Shown here: piece by piece, positions 5,173 to 13,018 of the stretch
Layout of the letters: every line of letters starts with the position of its first letter
Numbering within the stretch: the stretch's first letter is position 1
Assembly (NCBI GenBank): GCA_041667045.1
Contig: JBAYFS010000045.1
Span: forward strand, 1 to 13,872
Direction: 5' to 3'
Source: JAQVSV01 sp041667045
GTDB taxonomy: Bacteria; Elusimicrobiota; Elusimicrobia; Elusimicrobiales; Elusimicrobiaceae
DNA: 13,872 nt
The notes under the pieces: generated by a model
Told to the model about the DNA's origin: nothing
Database searches by the model: none
What the model saw: only the letters and a program-made list of their open reading frames with translations
Program-made: the position numbers and the translations under genes

Positions 5173-6309
5173 ATGTCCGCCGAAATGATATCATCGCCAA
5201 GCACCGCCGCGCAAATACTCCGCCCCACCTGGGCGGAGGTCAGTCTGTTCGCGTTTGAAGGCAATATGGCCAAACTGCGCGCGCTGGCAGGCCCGCGCGG
5301 ACGGCTGATGTTCGTCGCCAAAGCCAACGCTTACGGACATGGCGCCACGCCGCTCGCGCTTTTCGCCCAAACCGGGGGCCTGTGCGACATGCTGGGAGTT
5401 TCCTCGGTAGAGGAAGGCATCGCTTTGCGCAAAGAAGGCATCCGCCTGCCGATTCTGGTGCTGGGCAGTATATACCCCTTTTCCTCGTTCCGCCACGCTT
5501 TGCTAAACGATTTGTCGGTCACCGTGGCCAGTATGGACGCGGCGCGGCAGGTGGAAGAAGCCGCGGCTGAAACGGGGCACGCGGCGCGCTGCCACGTGAA
5601 AGTTGACACGGGCATGGGCCGCATAGGCTCGCGGCGGCCGGGCGCGGTAAAGATATTGAAATACCTCAGCGAATGCGAACACGCGGTGATTGAGGGCGTT
5701 TACACGCACCTTTCAAGTTCGGACTCCGATTCCGCCTATACCCGCCTGCAGCTTAAAATGTTTTCGGACACTTTGGTGGACTGCTCCAGAAACGATATTC
5801 CCACAGGAATCCGCCACTGCGCCAATTCCTGGGCGGCTGTAAATCTGCCGGAAAGCCGGCACGATATGATCCGGCCCGGCCTCGCCGCCTACGGACTGCT
5901 CGACGAGTTCGAGCCGGTGCTGACGCTTAAATCCAAAATAGTTTATCTCAAAGACACCCGCAAAGGTGCCAGCGTAAGCTATGCCAGGTCTTACCGCTGC
6001 CGCGCGCAAACGCGGGTTGCCACCGTGCCGATAGGGTACGGCGACGGCTACGCCCGGCGCCTGTCAAACCGCGCCGAAGCGCTGGTGTGCGGCAAGCGCT
6101 GCAGGATCATAGGGAACATCACCATGGACATGCTGATGCTGGACATAAGTGCGGTGGACGCGGCCAGCGTAGGCTCGGAAGTGGTGCTGATAGGCAGGCA
6201 GGGCGAAGAAGAAATAACCTCCGAAGAACTGGCTAACCTGGCCGGCACTATTCCGTACGAAATAACAACCTCAATTTCCGCGCGCGTGCCGCGCTTTTAC
6301 ATCAAATGA
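5173..6309 (+). CDS. alr: Alanine racemase
   Basis: Alr interconverts L- and D-alanine with pyridoxal phosphate and supplies D-alanine for peptidoglycan. The 378-residue chain has the PLP-barrel start RPTWAEVSL, the cofactor lysine in VAKANAYGHG (Lys50), HVKVDTGMGRIG (141-152), the MIRPGLAAYGL segment, the second catalytic residue Tyr270 in ASVSYARSY, and the C-terminal domain with PIGYGDGYAR and GNITMDMLMLDI. It begins 12 bases after dnaB with only a modest AGAGG site. Its TGA overlaps the mlaE ATG (ATGA at 6306-6309), so mlaE translation is likely coupled to it. The roughly 15 residues before the conserved core are unremarkable. Confidence 0.96.
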   Translation: MSAEMISSPSTAAQILRPTWAEVSLFAFEGNMAKLRALAGPRGRLMFVAKANAYGHGATPLALFAQTGGLCDMLGVSSVEEGIALRKEGIRLPILVLGSIYPFSSFRHALLNDLSVTVASMDAARQVEEAAAETGHAARCHVKVDTGMGRIGSRRPGAVKILKYLSECEHAVIEGVYTHLSSSDSDSAYTRLQLKMFSDTLVDCSRNDIPTGIRHCANSWAAVNLPESRHDMIRPGLAAYGLLDEFEPVLTLKSKIVYLKDTRKGASVSYARSYRCRAQTRVATVPIGYGDGYARRLSNRAEALVCGKRCRIIGNITMDMLMLDISAVDAASVGSEVVLIGRQGEEEITSEELANLAGTIPYEITTSISARVPRFYIK

Positions 6310-7094
6310 CAGGAAAATTAGTCAATCTGCTCGGCAAAAAAGTAATAACCGCTTCGGCGGGGCTCGGCTCGGTCGTGCAGATGGTGATGTCGTCGGTCTT
6401 CTGGCTGTTCCACGCTAAAATAGAATGGCGGCAGACTTTTATCCAGTGCATGCGCATCGGCGTGAATTCACTGCCCGTCACCATCCTGACCAGTTGCTTC
6501 ACCGGCATGGTGCTGGCTCTGCAGACCGGCAGCACGATGAAAAGCATTTTTAATGAGCCGCTTTTCGTGGGCAGTATAGTGTCTTTTGCTCTGGTAAAAG
6601 AGCTTTCGCCCGTATTGACCGCGTATGTTATCGCGGGCCGCGCGGGCGCGGCGATAACAGCCGAAATAGGCACCATGGAAGTCACCGACCAGATAGACGC
6701 GCTTTACACGCTCGGCACCAATCCCATAAGGTTCCTGGTCATTCCGCGCTACATCGCCAGCATAATAATGATCCCGCTACTCACGGTGTTCGCCAGCTTC
6801 TGCGGCGTTCTGGGCGGATTCCTGGTGGCGGTTCTTAAACTCGACGTGGCAAACGAAACTTTTTACAGCGATATTTTCACTTATATGCGGGTGACCGATT
6901 TCATGCACGGCTTTATCAAATCTTTTCTGTTCGCGTTCATGATAGCCACGGTCAGCTGTTACATGGGCCTCACCACGCGCGGCGGGGCGGAAGGGGTCGG
7001 CAAATCAACCACCCGGGCCGTCGTGGTCAGCATGGTAATGATTCTGGTGATAGATTATTTCGCGTCCGCGGCGCTCATCGCAATAGGCATATGA
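6306..7094 (+). CDS. mlaE: MlaE-type ABC transporter permease for phospholipid transport
   Basis: MlaE (YrbE) is the inner-membrane subunit of MCE transporters, which move phospholipids between the two membranes of diderm cells. The 262-residue product has an N-terminal amphipathic region and about five hydrophobic segments (roughly 55-74, 86-110, 149-177, 203-222 and 237-262). The family hallmark is visible: ELSPVLTAYVIAGRAGAA followed by EIGTMEVTDQIDALYTLG and NPIRFLVIPR, which includes the loop that contacts the ATPase. Its start overlaps the alr stop and its stop overlaps the mlaF start, both by ATGA, so alr, mlaE and mlaF are one translationally linked set. No mlaC or mlaA gene is present in the window. 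Confidence 0.93.
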   Translation: MTGKLVNLLGKKVITASAGLGSVVQMVMSSVFWLFHAKIEWRQTFIQCMRIGVNSLPVTILTSCFTGMVLALQTGSTMKSIFNEPLFVGSIVSFALVKELSPVLTAYVIAGRAGAAITAEIGTMEVTDQIDALYTLGTNPIRFLVIPRYIASIIMIPLLTVFASFCGVLGGFLVAVLKLDVANETFYSDIFTYMRVTDFMHGFIKSFLFAFMIATVSCYMGLTTRGGAEGVGKSTTRAVVVSMVMILVIDYFASAALIAIGI

Positions 7095-7852
7095 TACAGA
7101 TTTCTAATTTAACCAAAGGGTTCGGAGACCGGCAGATCCTAAAAGGCGTGAGCCTGAACATTGAGGAAGGCAGCGTCGTGAGCATCATCGGCGGCTCTGG
7201 CTCTGGGAAAAGCACTTTCTCCAAATGCCTTATCCGGCTTTGGGAGCCGGACGGCGGGAAAATCGTGGTGGACGAGCTGGACATCACCCACATCGCCGAC
7301 GAATTCAAGCTGGCCGCCGTGCGCCGCAATTTCGGCTACCTGTTTCAGGAAGGCGCGCTTTTCGACTCCAGTTCCGTAGCGGAGAACGTCACGTTCGGGC
7401 TCAAATACCTGACCGACATCCCAGCAAGCGAATACCGCAGGATAGCGACCGAAAAACTGGCGCTTGTGGGCCTGCAGAACGTGGAAGACATGCGCCCTTC
7501 GGAACTGTCCGGCGGCATGAGAAAACGCGTGGCCCTGGCGCGCGCGATAGCGGCGGAACCCAAATATATAATTTACGACGAACCGACCAGCGGGCTAGAT
7601 CCCATCATGTCAGACATAATCAACGACCTTGTTCTGGATATGAAAAGCAAAATAGGCGTAACCTCAATCGTCATCACCCACGACATGAAATCGGCCTATA
7701 AGATTTCGGACACCATAGTAATGCTCTATGAAGGCCAGTTCATCATGGCCGGTTCGCCGGACGAATTCCGGAAAACCGCCAACCCCTATGTGCGCCAGTT
7801 TGTGGACGGTTCCAGCCGCGGCCCCATTAAGATGAAACTCCGCGATTTTTAA
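7091..7852 (+). CDS. mlaF: MlaF-type ABC transporter ATPase
   Basis: MlaF is the cytoplasmic ATPase that powers MCE-type phospholipid transport together with MlaE and MlaD. In the 253-residue chain one sees Walker A GGSGSGKST (34-42), Q-loop Gln86 in LFQEGALF, the ABC signature LSGGMRKRVALARA (139-152), Walker B YIIYDEPTSGLDP (159-171) and the switch His197 in VITHDM. The GMRKRVALARA form of the signature and the FQEGALFDS segment are typical of the MlaF/MCE subgroup rather than general ABC ATPases. It begins inside the mlaE stop (ATGA) with no independent ribosome site evident. No terminator hairpin is seen between its stop and mlaD. Confidence 0.95.
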   Translation: MIQISNLTKGFGDRQILKGVSLNIEEGSVVSIIGGSGSGKSTFSKCLIRLWEPDGGKIVVDELDITHIADEFKLAAVRRNFGYLFQEGALFDSSSVAENVTFGLKYLTDIPASEYRRIATEKLALVGLQNVEDMRPSELSGGMRKRVALARAIAAEPKYIIYDEPTSGLDPIMSDIINDLVLDMKSKIGVTSIVITHDMKSAYKISDTIVMLYEGQFIMAGSPDEFRKTANPYVRQFVDGSSRGPIKMKLRDF

Positions 7853-7925
7853 CCCTTTTCATACCCCCTATTAACGTTATTTTCTCCAATAGAATCCGGA
7901 ATACCCGTTTTCTTGCGTTTTCCGC

Positions 7926-7955
7926 TTCCAATATATTCATTATTAAATGTAAAAT
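7926..7955 (+). promoter_or_regulatory. Weak candidate promoter before mlaD
   Basis: TAAAAT (7950-7955) is a good -10, preceded at 18 bases by a poor -35 (TTCCAA). The region from 7926 to 7966 is clearly more A/T-rich than the surrounding genes. A start about seven bases after the -10 would fall near 7962, leaving only about five bases before the mlaD ATG. Confidence 0.3.
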
Positions 7956-7966
7956 ATAAAGAACCT

Positions 7967-9280
7967 ATGAGTAACGAAACTAAAGTCGGCTTATTTACCA
8001 TGGCCGGGCTAATTTTGCTCGGCATCGCTATCTTCACGCTTGGCGACTTTGCCGTTTTCGGCAGATATCCGCTTTTCGCCAGATTCCCGGACGTTGAGGG
8101 CCTGCCTGATAAAGCCGTAGTGAAACTTTCCGGCGTTAATGTCGGCAAAGTAAAAAACATAGAAATCACACCCGACGGCATTATCGTGCAGATGGACATT
8201 CAAAACGGCGTCGTCATCTACAAAAACGCGAAATTTAAAATCGGCGCAACCAGCCTTGTGGGCAGCAAATACGTGCAGATTGACCAGGGCACCCCGAACG
8301 CGGGCATTTTGCAACCGCGCGCCAGCGTAAGCGGGACCAGCTCCCAATCCATGAATGAAATGATAACCTCCACGCTGACCGAGGTCAATAAACTTTTAGG
8401 CGATATCCGCCACAACGGACAGCTGGGAACGGAACTCAACGCCACGGTTTCCAACATGCGGGAGCTGACGGCGAACCTTAACGCGCTGGTATCGTCCATG
8501 CGCCCGTCCATGGTGAGTTCTATCGGCAACATAGACCAGATGACGGAACGACTTAATTCCCTAATAAACAAAGCCGACCAGCTGATGACAAAGGTCAACA
8601 ACGGCGAAGGCACGGTGGGCTCGCTCCTTGCGGACAAGGAGATGGAGAAAAACGTCAAGGAAACCGTAGCGAACGTGAAAGACGTGTCCAAGCGCGCCAA
8701 CGAACTTTTGCAGCGCGTGGGCGGTTTCTCGGCCACCTGGCAATACTCCTACCGCGACGATCCGCACGCCAGCACCGGGCACAGCGACCTCGGCATGCGT
8801 ATTCAGGGCAGCACCAACCATTACTATTACATCGGCCTGACTAACGCGGGCAATTCCAAAAACATTTCACGCGGGCCGGATTACGAGGATTACAATACTA
8901 TTGACCTGCAGCTTGGCTGGCTCTTCCCCCGCTTCGACATTTACGCCGGCCTTATGCACGGCAGCGGCGGCATGGGTCTGAAAGTCATCCCGTTTGAGGA
9001 CAAACCGATCTGGGGCAGGCTGCAGCTGTTCGGAGAAGCGAGCGACTTCGGCAGAAACCGCAACATTCGCGGGCATAATTTCACCAAACCCCGCTACGAC
9101 GCGGGCGCTAACGTGATAATAAACAAATACGCCAGCCTGGGCATCCGCTCGGCGGATATCGCGGAAACGGGATATACGCAGTTCGCGCTCAACCTGTCGT
9201 TCCGGGACCGCGACGTTTCCTATCTGCTCGGCCTCGTAAGTTTAGCCACCGTGCGTTCCACAGGCGGCACATCGAACTGA
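7967..9280 (+). CDS. mlaD: MlaD/MCE-domain protein with long C-terminal beta-rich extension
   Basis: MCE proteins form hexameric rings anchored in the inner membrane that pass lipids through a central pore; MlaD partners MlaE and MlaF, encoded just upstream. The ATG at 7967 gives the family start MSNETKVGLFTMAG and 437 residues. A membrane anchor lies at about 7-25. The MCE domain covers about 34-115 (FPDVEGLPDKAVVKLSGVNV, then SLVGSKYVQID). An Asn/Met/Leu-rich helical stretch with heptad character covers about 128-250, including the common GEGTVGSLLADKEM motif. The rest (about 254-428) is unlike classical MlaD (about 180 residues): alternating strands rich in Tyr, Trp and Phe with Gly/Asn/Asp turns, such as YYYIGLTNAG and DLQLGWLFPRFDIYAGLM. 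This resembles an outer-membrane beta-barrel or beta-sandwich. No clear Shine-Dalgarno precedes the ATG. The tail's role is inference. Confidence 0.88.
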   Translation: MSNETKVGLFTMAGLILLGIAIFTLGDFAVFGRYPLFARFPDVEGLPDKAVVKLSGVNVGKVKNIEITPDGIIVQMDIQNGVVIYKNAKFKIGATSLVGSKYVQIDQGTPNAGILQPRASVSGTSSQSMNEMITSTLTEVNKLLGDIRHNGQLGTELNATVSNMRELTANLNALVSSMRPSMVSSIGNIDQMTERLNSLINKADQLMTKVNNGEGTVGSLLADKEMEKNVKETVANVKDVSKRANELLQRVGGFSATWQYSYRDDPHASTGHSDLGMRIQGSTNHYYYIGLTNAGNSKNISRGPDYEDYNTIDLQLGWLFPRFDIYAGLMHGSGGMGLKVIPFEDKPIWGRLQLFGEASDFGRNRNIRGHNFTKPRYDAGANVIINKYASLGIRSADIAETGYTQFALNLSFRDRDVSYLLGLVSLATVRSTGGTSN

Positions 9281-9281
9281 C

Positions 9282-10673
9282 ATGAAATTTAAAACCGTTT
9301 ACAAATGCCAGAACTGCGGACAAAGCTCGGCCAAATGGCTGGGCCAGTGCCCGTCCTGCGGGGAATGGAACACTCTGGTCGAGGAAATAGAATCGGTCGG
9401 CAAAGAGAAAAAAGAACGCCGCCCGCTGTCCGGCTTTTCCTCGGTGACGGTAAAACTGGCGGACTCCGGCACGCTCGACGAAACCCGTATCCGCACCGGT
9501 ATTTCGGAGCTGGACAGAATTCTGGGCGAAGGGCTCATCAAAGGGCAAATGGTATTGCTGGCGGGCGCGCCCGGAATAGGCAAATCCACTCTCATGCTCC
9601 AAATCGCCGAGGCCCTTTCGAAAAACGGGCCGCTTTTGTATGTGACGGGCGAGGAATCAACCTCGCAGGTCGGCTCGCGCGCCAACAGGCTGGACGTCAA
9701 ATCAGACGGCATTTACGTTCTTTCTGAAACGGACCTTGCCAAGATAACCGAGGAATACCGCCGGATAAAACCAGCCTATCTCGTTATTGATTCCATCCAG
9801 ACGGTTTTCCATCCGGAACTCTCCGGTTCGCCGGGCACCGTGGGCCAAATACGTGAGAGCGCGGGCGAGCTTCTGCGCATGTGCAAACCGAACGGCACGG
9901 TCCTTTTCGTGCTGGGCCACATCACCAAGGACGGCGACCTGGCCGGCCCGAAAGTGCTTGAGCATATTGTGGACACGGTTTTATATTTCGACACGGAGCG
10001 CTACAGCCTGCTGCGCATGCTGCGCGCCCATAAAAACAGGTTCGGCCCCACCTCGGAACTGGGCATTTTCCAGATGACCGAAAAAGGGCTTTTACCCGTG
10101 GACGACGCGAGCGCATTTTTTGCGTCCGCCTCAAAAAACACGGATTTATGCGGACGGGCGTTCACCGTCGCGATGGAAGGAGCCAGGCCGATATTCACCG
10201 AAGTGCAGGCCCTGGTGACTCCCACGCGGTACCCCTTTCCGCGGCGAATGGCCACCGGCCTCGATCTTAACCGCTGCCAGATTCTGCTGGCCGCGATTGA
10301 AAAACACCTGGGCATCAGTCTTGAAAGCCGGGACGTGTTTATCAATCTGCCGGGCGGACTAAAGATCAAGGACCCGGCGCTGGATCTGGCCGTTTGCGCC
10401 GCCGTAATAAGCTCCGCGCGGGAAATTCCGCTCCCCCATGACGCAGTTTTCACGGGCGAAACGGGAATTCTCGGGCAGGTAGCGCAAACGGCGTGGATGT
10501 CCGCTCGGCTCAAGGAAGCGCAGCGGCTGGGAATAAAGCAGTCCTACAACCCGCCCTTCGCCAAAAACGAAACCGTCCGGACATTCGACGGCATGTCAGT
10601 AAACGTTATGGAAGATTTGGAAACGCTGATGCGCCGGATTGACACATTCTCCCGAAGCAGGCCCAGGGCTTGA
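9282..10673 (+). CDS. radA: DNA repair protein RadA/Sms
   Basis: RadA is a DnaB-like hexameric DNA motor that helps branch migration during homologous recombination. The 463-residue product has the N-terminal four-cysteine zinc finger (Cys9, Cys12, Cys23, Cys26), a RecA-like domain with Walker A GAPGIGKST (95-103), YLVIDSIQTV (about 166-175) and the RadA-specific KNRFG motif (251-255). A Lon-protease-like C-terminal domain starts near 285 (GRAFTVAMEGARPIFTEVQA) and ends near 455. It begins one base after the mlaD stop with no evident ribosome site of its own, so it may depend on mlaD translation. The stop codon lies in the left arm of a perfect hairpin (10670-10689). It heads a run resembling the Bacillus radA-yacL-ispD-ispF cluster. 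Confidence 0.96.
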   Translation: MKFKTVYKCQNCGQSSAKWLGQCPSCGEWNTLVEEIESVGKEKKERRPLSGFSSVTVKLADSGTLDETRIRTGISELDRILGEGLIKGQMVLLAGAPGIGKSTLMLQIAEALSKNGPLLYVTGEESTSQVGSRANRLDVKSDGIYVLSETDLAKITEEYRRIKPAYLVIDSIQTVFHPELSGSPGTVGQIRESAGELLRMCKPNGTVLFVLGHITKDGDLAGPKVLEHIVDTVLYFDTERYSLLRMLRAHKNRFGPTSELGIFQMTEKGLLPVDDASAFFASASKNTDLCGRAFTVAMEGARPIFTEVQALVTPTRYPFPRRMATGLDLNRCQILLAAIEKHLGISLESRDVFINLPGGLKIKDPALDLAVCAAVISSAREIPLPHDAVFTGETGILGQVAQTAWMSARLKEAQRLGIKQSYNPPFAKNETVRTFDGMSVNVMEDLETLMRRIDTFSRSRPRA

Positions 10674-10706
10674 GGAAAGTTTTCCTCAACGCGCGCCGCA
10701 AGGCGC
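10670..10706 (+). other. Two tandem hairpins at the radA stop
   Basis: TTGAGGAAA (10670-10678) and TTTCCTCAA (10681-10689) form a perfect inverted repeat that includes the radA TGA. Immediately after, GCGCC (10693-10697) and GGCGC (10702-10706) enclose a GCAA tetraloop of the stable GNRA class. Neither is followed by a T run, so these are not typical terminators. They could slow 3' decay or separate expression of radA from the next gene. Confidence 0.5.
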
Positions 10707-10788
10707 ATTCGCCATACCCGGCCCAGCCGCACTTATTTTCCGCGGGGCAAGCCGTGAATCCTGCGCCAGGCAAGGGAAAGGAGAGCAT

Positions 10789-11862
10789 ATGCTCGTTTGG
10801 AGTTTAAGATTAATAGCTGTTTTGGGCGCGCCGGTGATGACGTATTATTTCATCTCGCCGGACTGGCGCGGCATTCTGGGCGGCACCCTCTGCGGACTGG
10901 CGCTGGTCACCGTGGAAATTCTGCTGGAAAGCATCAATCTCATGACCCTTATCATCGGCCTGGCTGGCGCGATCATGGGCCTTATAACCGCCAAATTCCT
11001 GGGATTGGGGCTGGCACAATTGCAGAACGCTCCCCTGTCCGGGTTGTGGGATAAATACCATCCGCTCATCCAGTTCCTGTTCATCATGATGGGTTTGATT
11101 CTGGCCATACGCAAAAGCCCGGAACTTGACGATCTGGACAAAGACCTCACGAAACTCGGCAAGATCCGCGGTAAATACATAAAGCTGATAGACACCAGTT
11201 CCATCATAGACGGACGCATCCTGGATGTCTGCGAAACCCACTGGATGTCGGGAACGGTCATCGTGCCGCGGTTCGTGCTGACGGAACTACACGCGCTCGC
11301 CGATTCGCAGGACACCATGAAGCGCGCGCGCGGACGGCGCGGGCTCGACATTCTGGCCCGCCTGCAGGAAAACACCGAAACGCCGTTTAAAATCGTTGAA
11401 AAGGACTTTCCCGATCTGGCCGGCGTGGACGCCAAACTGATCCGCCTGGCTTCGGAAATGGGCGCGCGGGTGATAACCACGGATTTCAACATGAACAAAC
11501 TGGCCGCATTGGAAAGCGTTACCGTGCTTAACATTAACGACCTGTCCACAGCGCTCAAGCCCGTTGTGCTGCCGGGCGAAACGATGTCCATCTTTGTCAT
11601 GAAGGACGGCAAGGAAAAGGAGCAGGGAGTGGGCTATCTGGACGACGGAACCATGGTCGTCGTGGAAGAGGGCCGCAAATGGGTCGGCAAGCGGATTGAA
11701 GTAGCGGTCTATTCCATTTTGCAGACATCGGCGGGCAGGATGATTTTCGTCAAAGCCCGCAAAGAAAAGCCCATCGAAGCGGAGCATGAACTGATGAAGA
11801 TGCCGGAGCCTGAACCGGAGCGGGTGAAAAACAATGCCAGAAAAGACGAAAAAGCCAATTAA
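10789..11862 (+). CDS. yacL: YacL-type PIN-TRAM membrane protein (putative nuclease)
   Basis: The 357-residue product matches the YacL family: an N-terminal membrane region followed by PIN and TRAM domains. Hydrophobic segments lie at about 4-22, 28-46, 50-72 and 92-107. The PIN domain (about 131-250) shows the acidic metal-binding set: Asp135 in LIDTSSIIDGR, Glu166 in LTELHAL, Asp214 in GVDAKLIRLA and Asp232 in TTDFNMNKLA, suggesting ribonuclease activity. The TRAM domain, an RNA-binding fold, covers about 258-325 (PGETMSIFV, EQGVGYLDDGTMVVVE). A charged tail ends the chain. The ATG at 10789 follows a strong AAAGGAG; the reading frame is open further upstream but that part would overlap radA. 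In Bacillus yacL also sits between radA and ispD. The substrate is unknown. Confidence 0.9.
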   Translation: MLVWSLRLIAVLGAPVMTYYFISPDWRGILGGTLCGLALVTVEILLESINLMTLIIGLAGAIMGLITAKFLGLGLAQLQNAPLSGLWDKYHPLIQFLFIMMGLILAIRKSPELDDLDKDLTKLGKIRGKYIKLIDTSSIIDGRILDVCETHWMSGTVIVPRFVLTELHALADSQDTMKRARGRRGLDILARLQENTETPFKIVEKDFPDLAGVDAKLIRLASEMGARVITTDFNMNKLAALESVTVLNINDLSTALKPVVLPGETMSIFVMKDGKEKEQGVGYLDDGTMVVVEEGRKWVGKRIEVAVYSILQTSAGRMIFVKARKEKPIEAEHELMKMPEPEPERVKNNARKDEKAN

Positions 11863-13018
11863 CTTCTACTCCGCCGTCATAGTGGCCGGCGGGCAGGGCG
11901 TGCGGATGGGCAAAAAAAAGCAGATGCTCCCGCTCTGCGGGAAACCGATGCTGCTCTATTCCATTTGCACGTTCTCGAAAACTCCGGGCGTGCGGGAAAT
12001 AGTCGTGGTAACCGACCCCAAGTATTTTCAGGACTGCAAAAACGCGAACACCAATCCGGACTGCGCCGTTATAACCGTGGAAGGCGGGGAAACCCGTCTC
12101 GACTCGGTGCGCAACGGCGTAGCCGCGGTCTCCCAAGACGCCGAAATTATCGCCGTTCATGACGGAGCCAGACCGCTGGTCAATCCGCAGGTTATCACCG
12201 ACTGCATAAAAAAAGCGGCCGCCGAAAAAGCCGCGGTGCCCGCCGTGCAGGTGAAAGACACGATCAAGGTTTCCAACCAGAACGGCACGCTGGTTGAGGA
12301 CACGCCGCAGCGCGCCCAGCTCTGGGCGGCCCAAACGCCGCAGTGTTATCAGGCCGATGTAATCAGGCAGGCGCTGGAGAAATTCCAGGACGAAAAAAAC
12401 GCCACGGACGAATCCCAGCTCGTGGAACGCCTGGGCATTCCGGTGGCTATCGTACCGTCGGACTACACCAACATCAAAATCACCACGCCCGAAGATATTC
12501 TCATAGCGGAGGCTTTCATGCAGACGAAAACAAAAACCGTCAGAACCCGGACCGGCTTCGGCTTTGACATTCACCGGCTGGTGGAAGGCAGGCCGCTTAT
12601 AATATCCGGCGTGAACATTCCGCATCCTAAGGGCCTGCTCGGCCATTCCGACGGCGACGTAGTGCTCCATGCCGCATGCGACGCCGCGCTGGGCGCTATA
12701 GCCGCGGGGGAAATAGGTATTTATTTTCCGCCCACGGATCTCCTGATTATGGGCATTTCCAGCCGGGTGATAGCGGAACGCACGCTTGAAATAATTGAAA
12801 GCAAAAACGCGAAGCTCATCGCGCTGGACGTCACCATCATAGCCGAACAGCCCAAAATGATGCCCTATTACGAAATCATGAAACGCTCGCTCATGGAGAT
12901 TTTTAATCTACCAGAAGACTCCGTTAACGTCAAAGCTAAAAGCTATGAAGGCATGGGCGATATCGGCAAGGGCGACGCCATCGCCAGCCAGGTGGTGGCG
13001 ACGGTGGAGATACGGTGA
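11834..13018 (+). CDS. ispDF: Bifunctional IspD-IspF (MEP pathway) fusion
   Basis: The 394-residue product joins two non-consecutive MEP-pathway enzymes. IspD (about 11-230) makes CDP-methylerythritol from CTP and methylerythritol phosphate: AVIVAGGQGVRMGKKKQMLP with catalytic Arg24 and lysines, VHDGARPLV (108-115), TPQRAQLWAAQTPQ and the KITTPED segment (215-221). IspF (about 236-394) makes the cyclodiphosphate: GFGFDIHRLVEGR with metal ligands Asp245 and His247, LGHSDGDVVLHA with His279, and AEQPKMMP. Several IspF positions differ from the usual, notably GEIG for GDIG, FPPTD for FPDTD and VKAKSYEG where E. coli has VKATTTEK. The ATG at 11834 is the only Met before the nucleotide motif and overlaps yacL by 29 bases. 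The intermediate step is done by IspE (minus strand, 880-1857). Such fusions are known in several bacterial groups. Confidence 0.93.
   Translation: MPEKTKKPINFYSAVIVAGGQGVRMGKKKQMLPLCGKPMLLYSICTFSKTPGVREIVVVTDPKYFQDCKNANTNPDCAVITVEGGETRLDSVRNGVAAVSQDAEIIAVHDGARPLVNPQVITDCIKKAAAEKAAVPAVQVKDTIKVSNQNGTLVEDTPQRAQLWAAQTPQCYQADVIRQALEKFQDEKNATDESQLVERLGIPVAIVPSDYTNIKITTPEDILIAEAFMQTKTKTVRTRTGFGFDIHRLVEGRPLIISGVNIPHPKGLLGHSDGDVVLHAACDAALGAIAAGEIGIYFPPTDLLIMGISSRVIAERTLEIIESKNAKLIALDVTIIAEQPKMMPYYEIMKRSLMEIFNLPEDSVNVKAKSYEGMGDIGKGDAIASQVVATVEIR

Noticed and set aside
7871..7895. TTAACG and TAGAAT as a promoter after mlaF
   Set aside because: The spacer is only 13 bases, too short for a sigma-70-type promoter.
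7913..7966. Longer mlaD start (TTG at 7913)
   Set aside because: The extra 18 residues do not resemble the family start, whereas MSNETKVGLF at 7967 matches typical MCE proteins, and the extension covers the A/T-rich promoter-like region.
10639..10788. 50-residue N-terminal extension of the yacL frame
   Set aside because: It overlaps radA, lacks membrane or domain features, and a strong AAAGGAG precedes the ATG at 10789.
10845..11612. 255-codon minus-strand reading frame
   Set aside because: It is antisense to yacL and rich in Ser, Arg and Pro, typical of a shadow frame.
11750..12670. 306-codon minus-strand reading frame
   Set aside because: It is antisense to ispDF; the long open frame reflects high G+C codon use on the coding strand.
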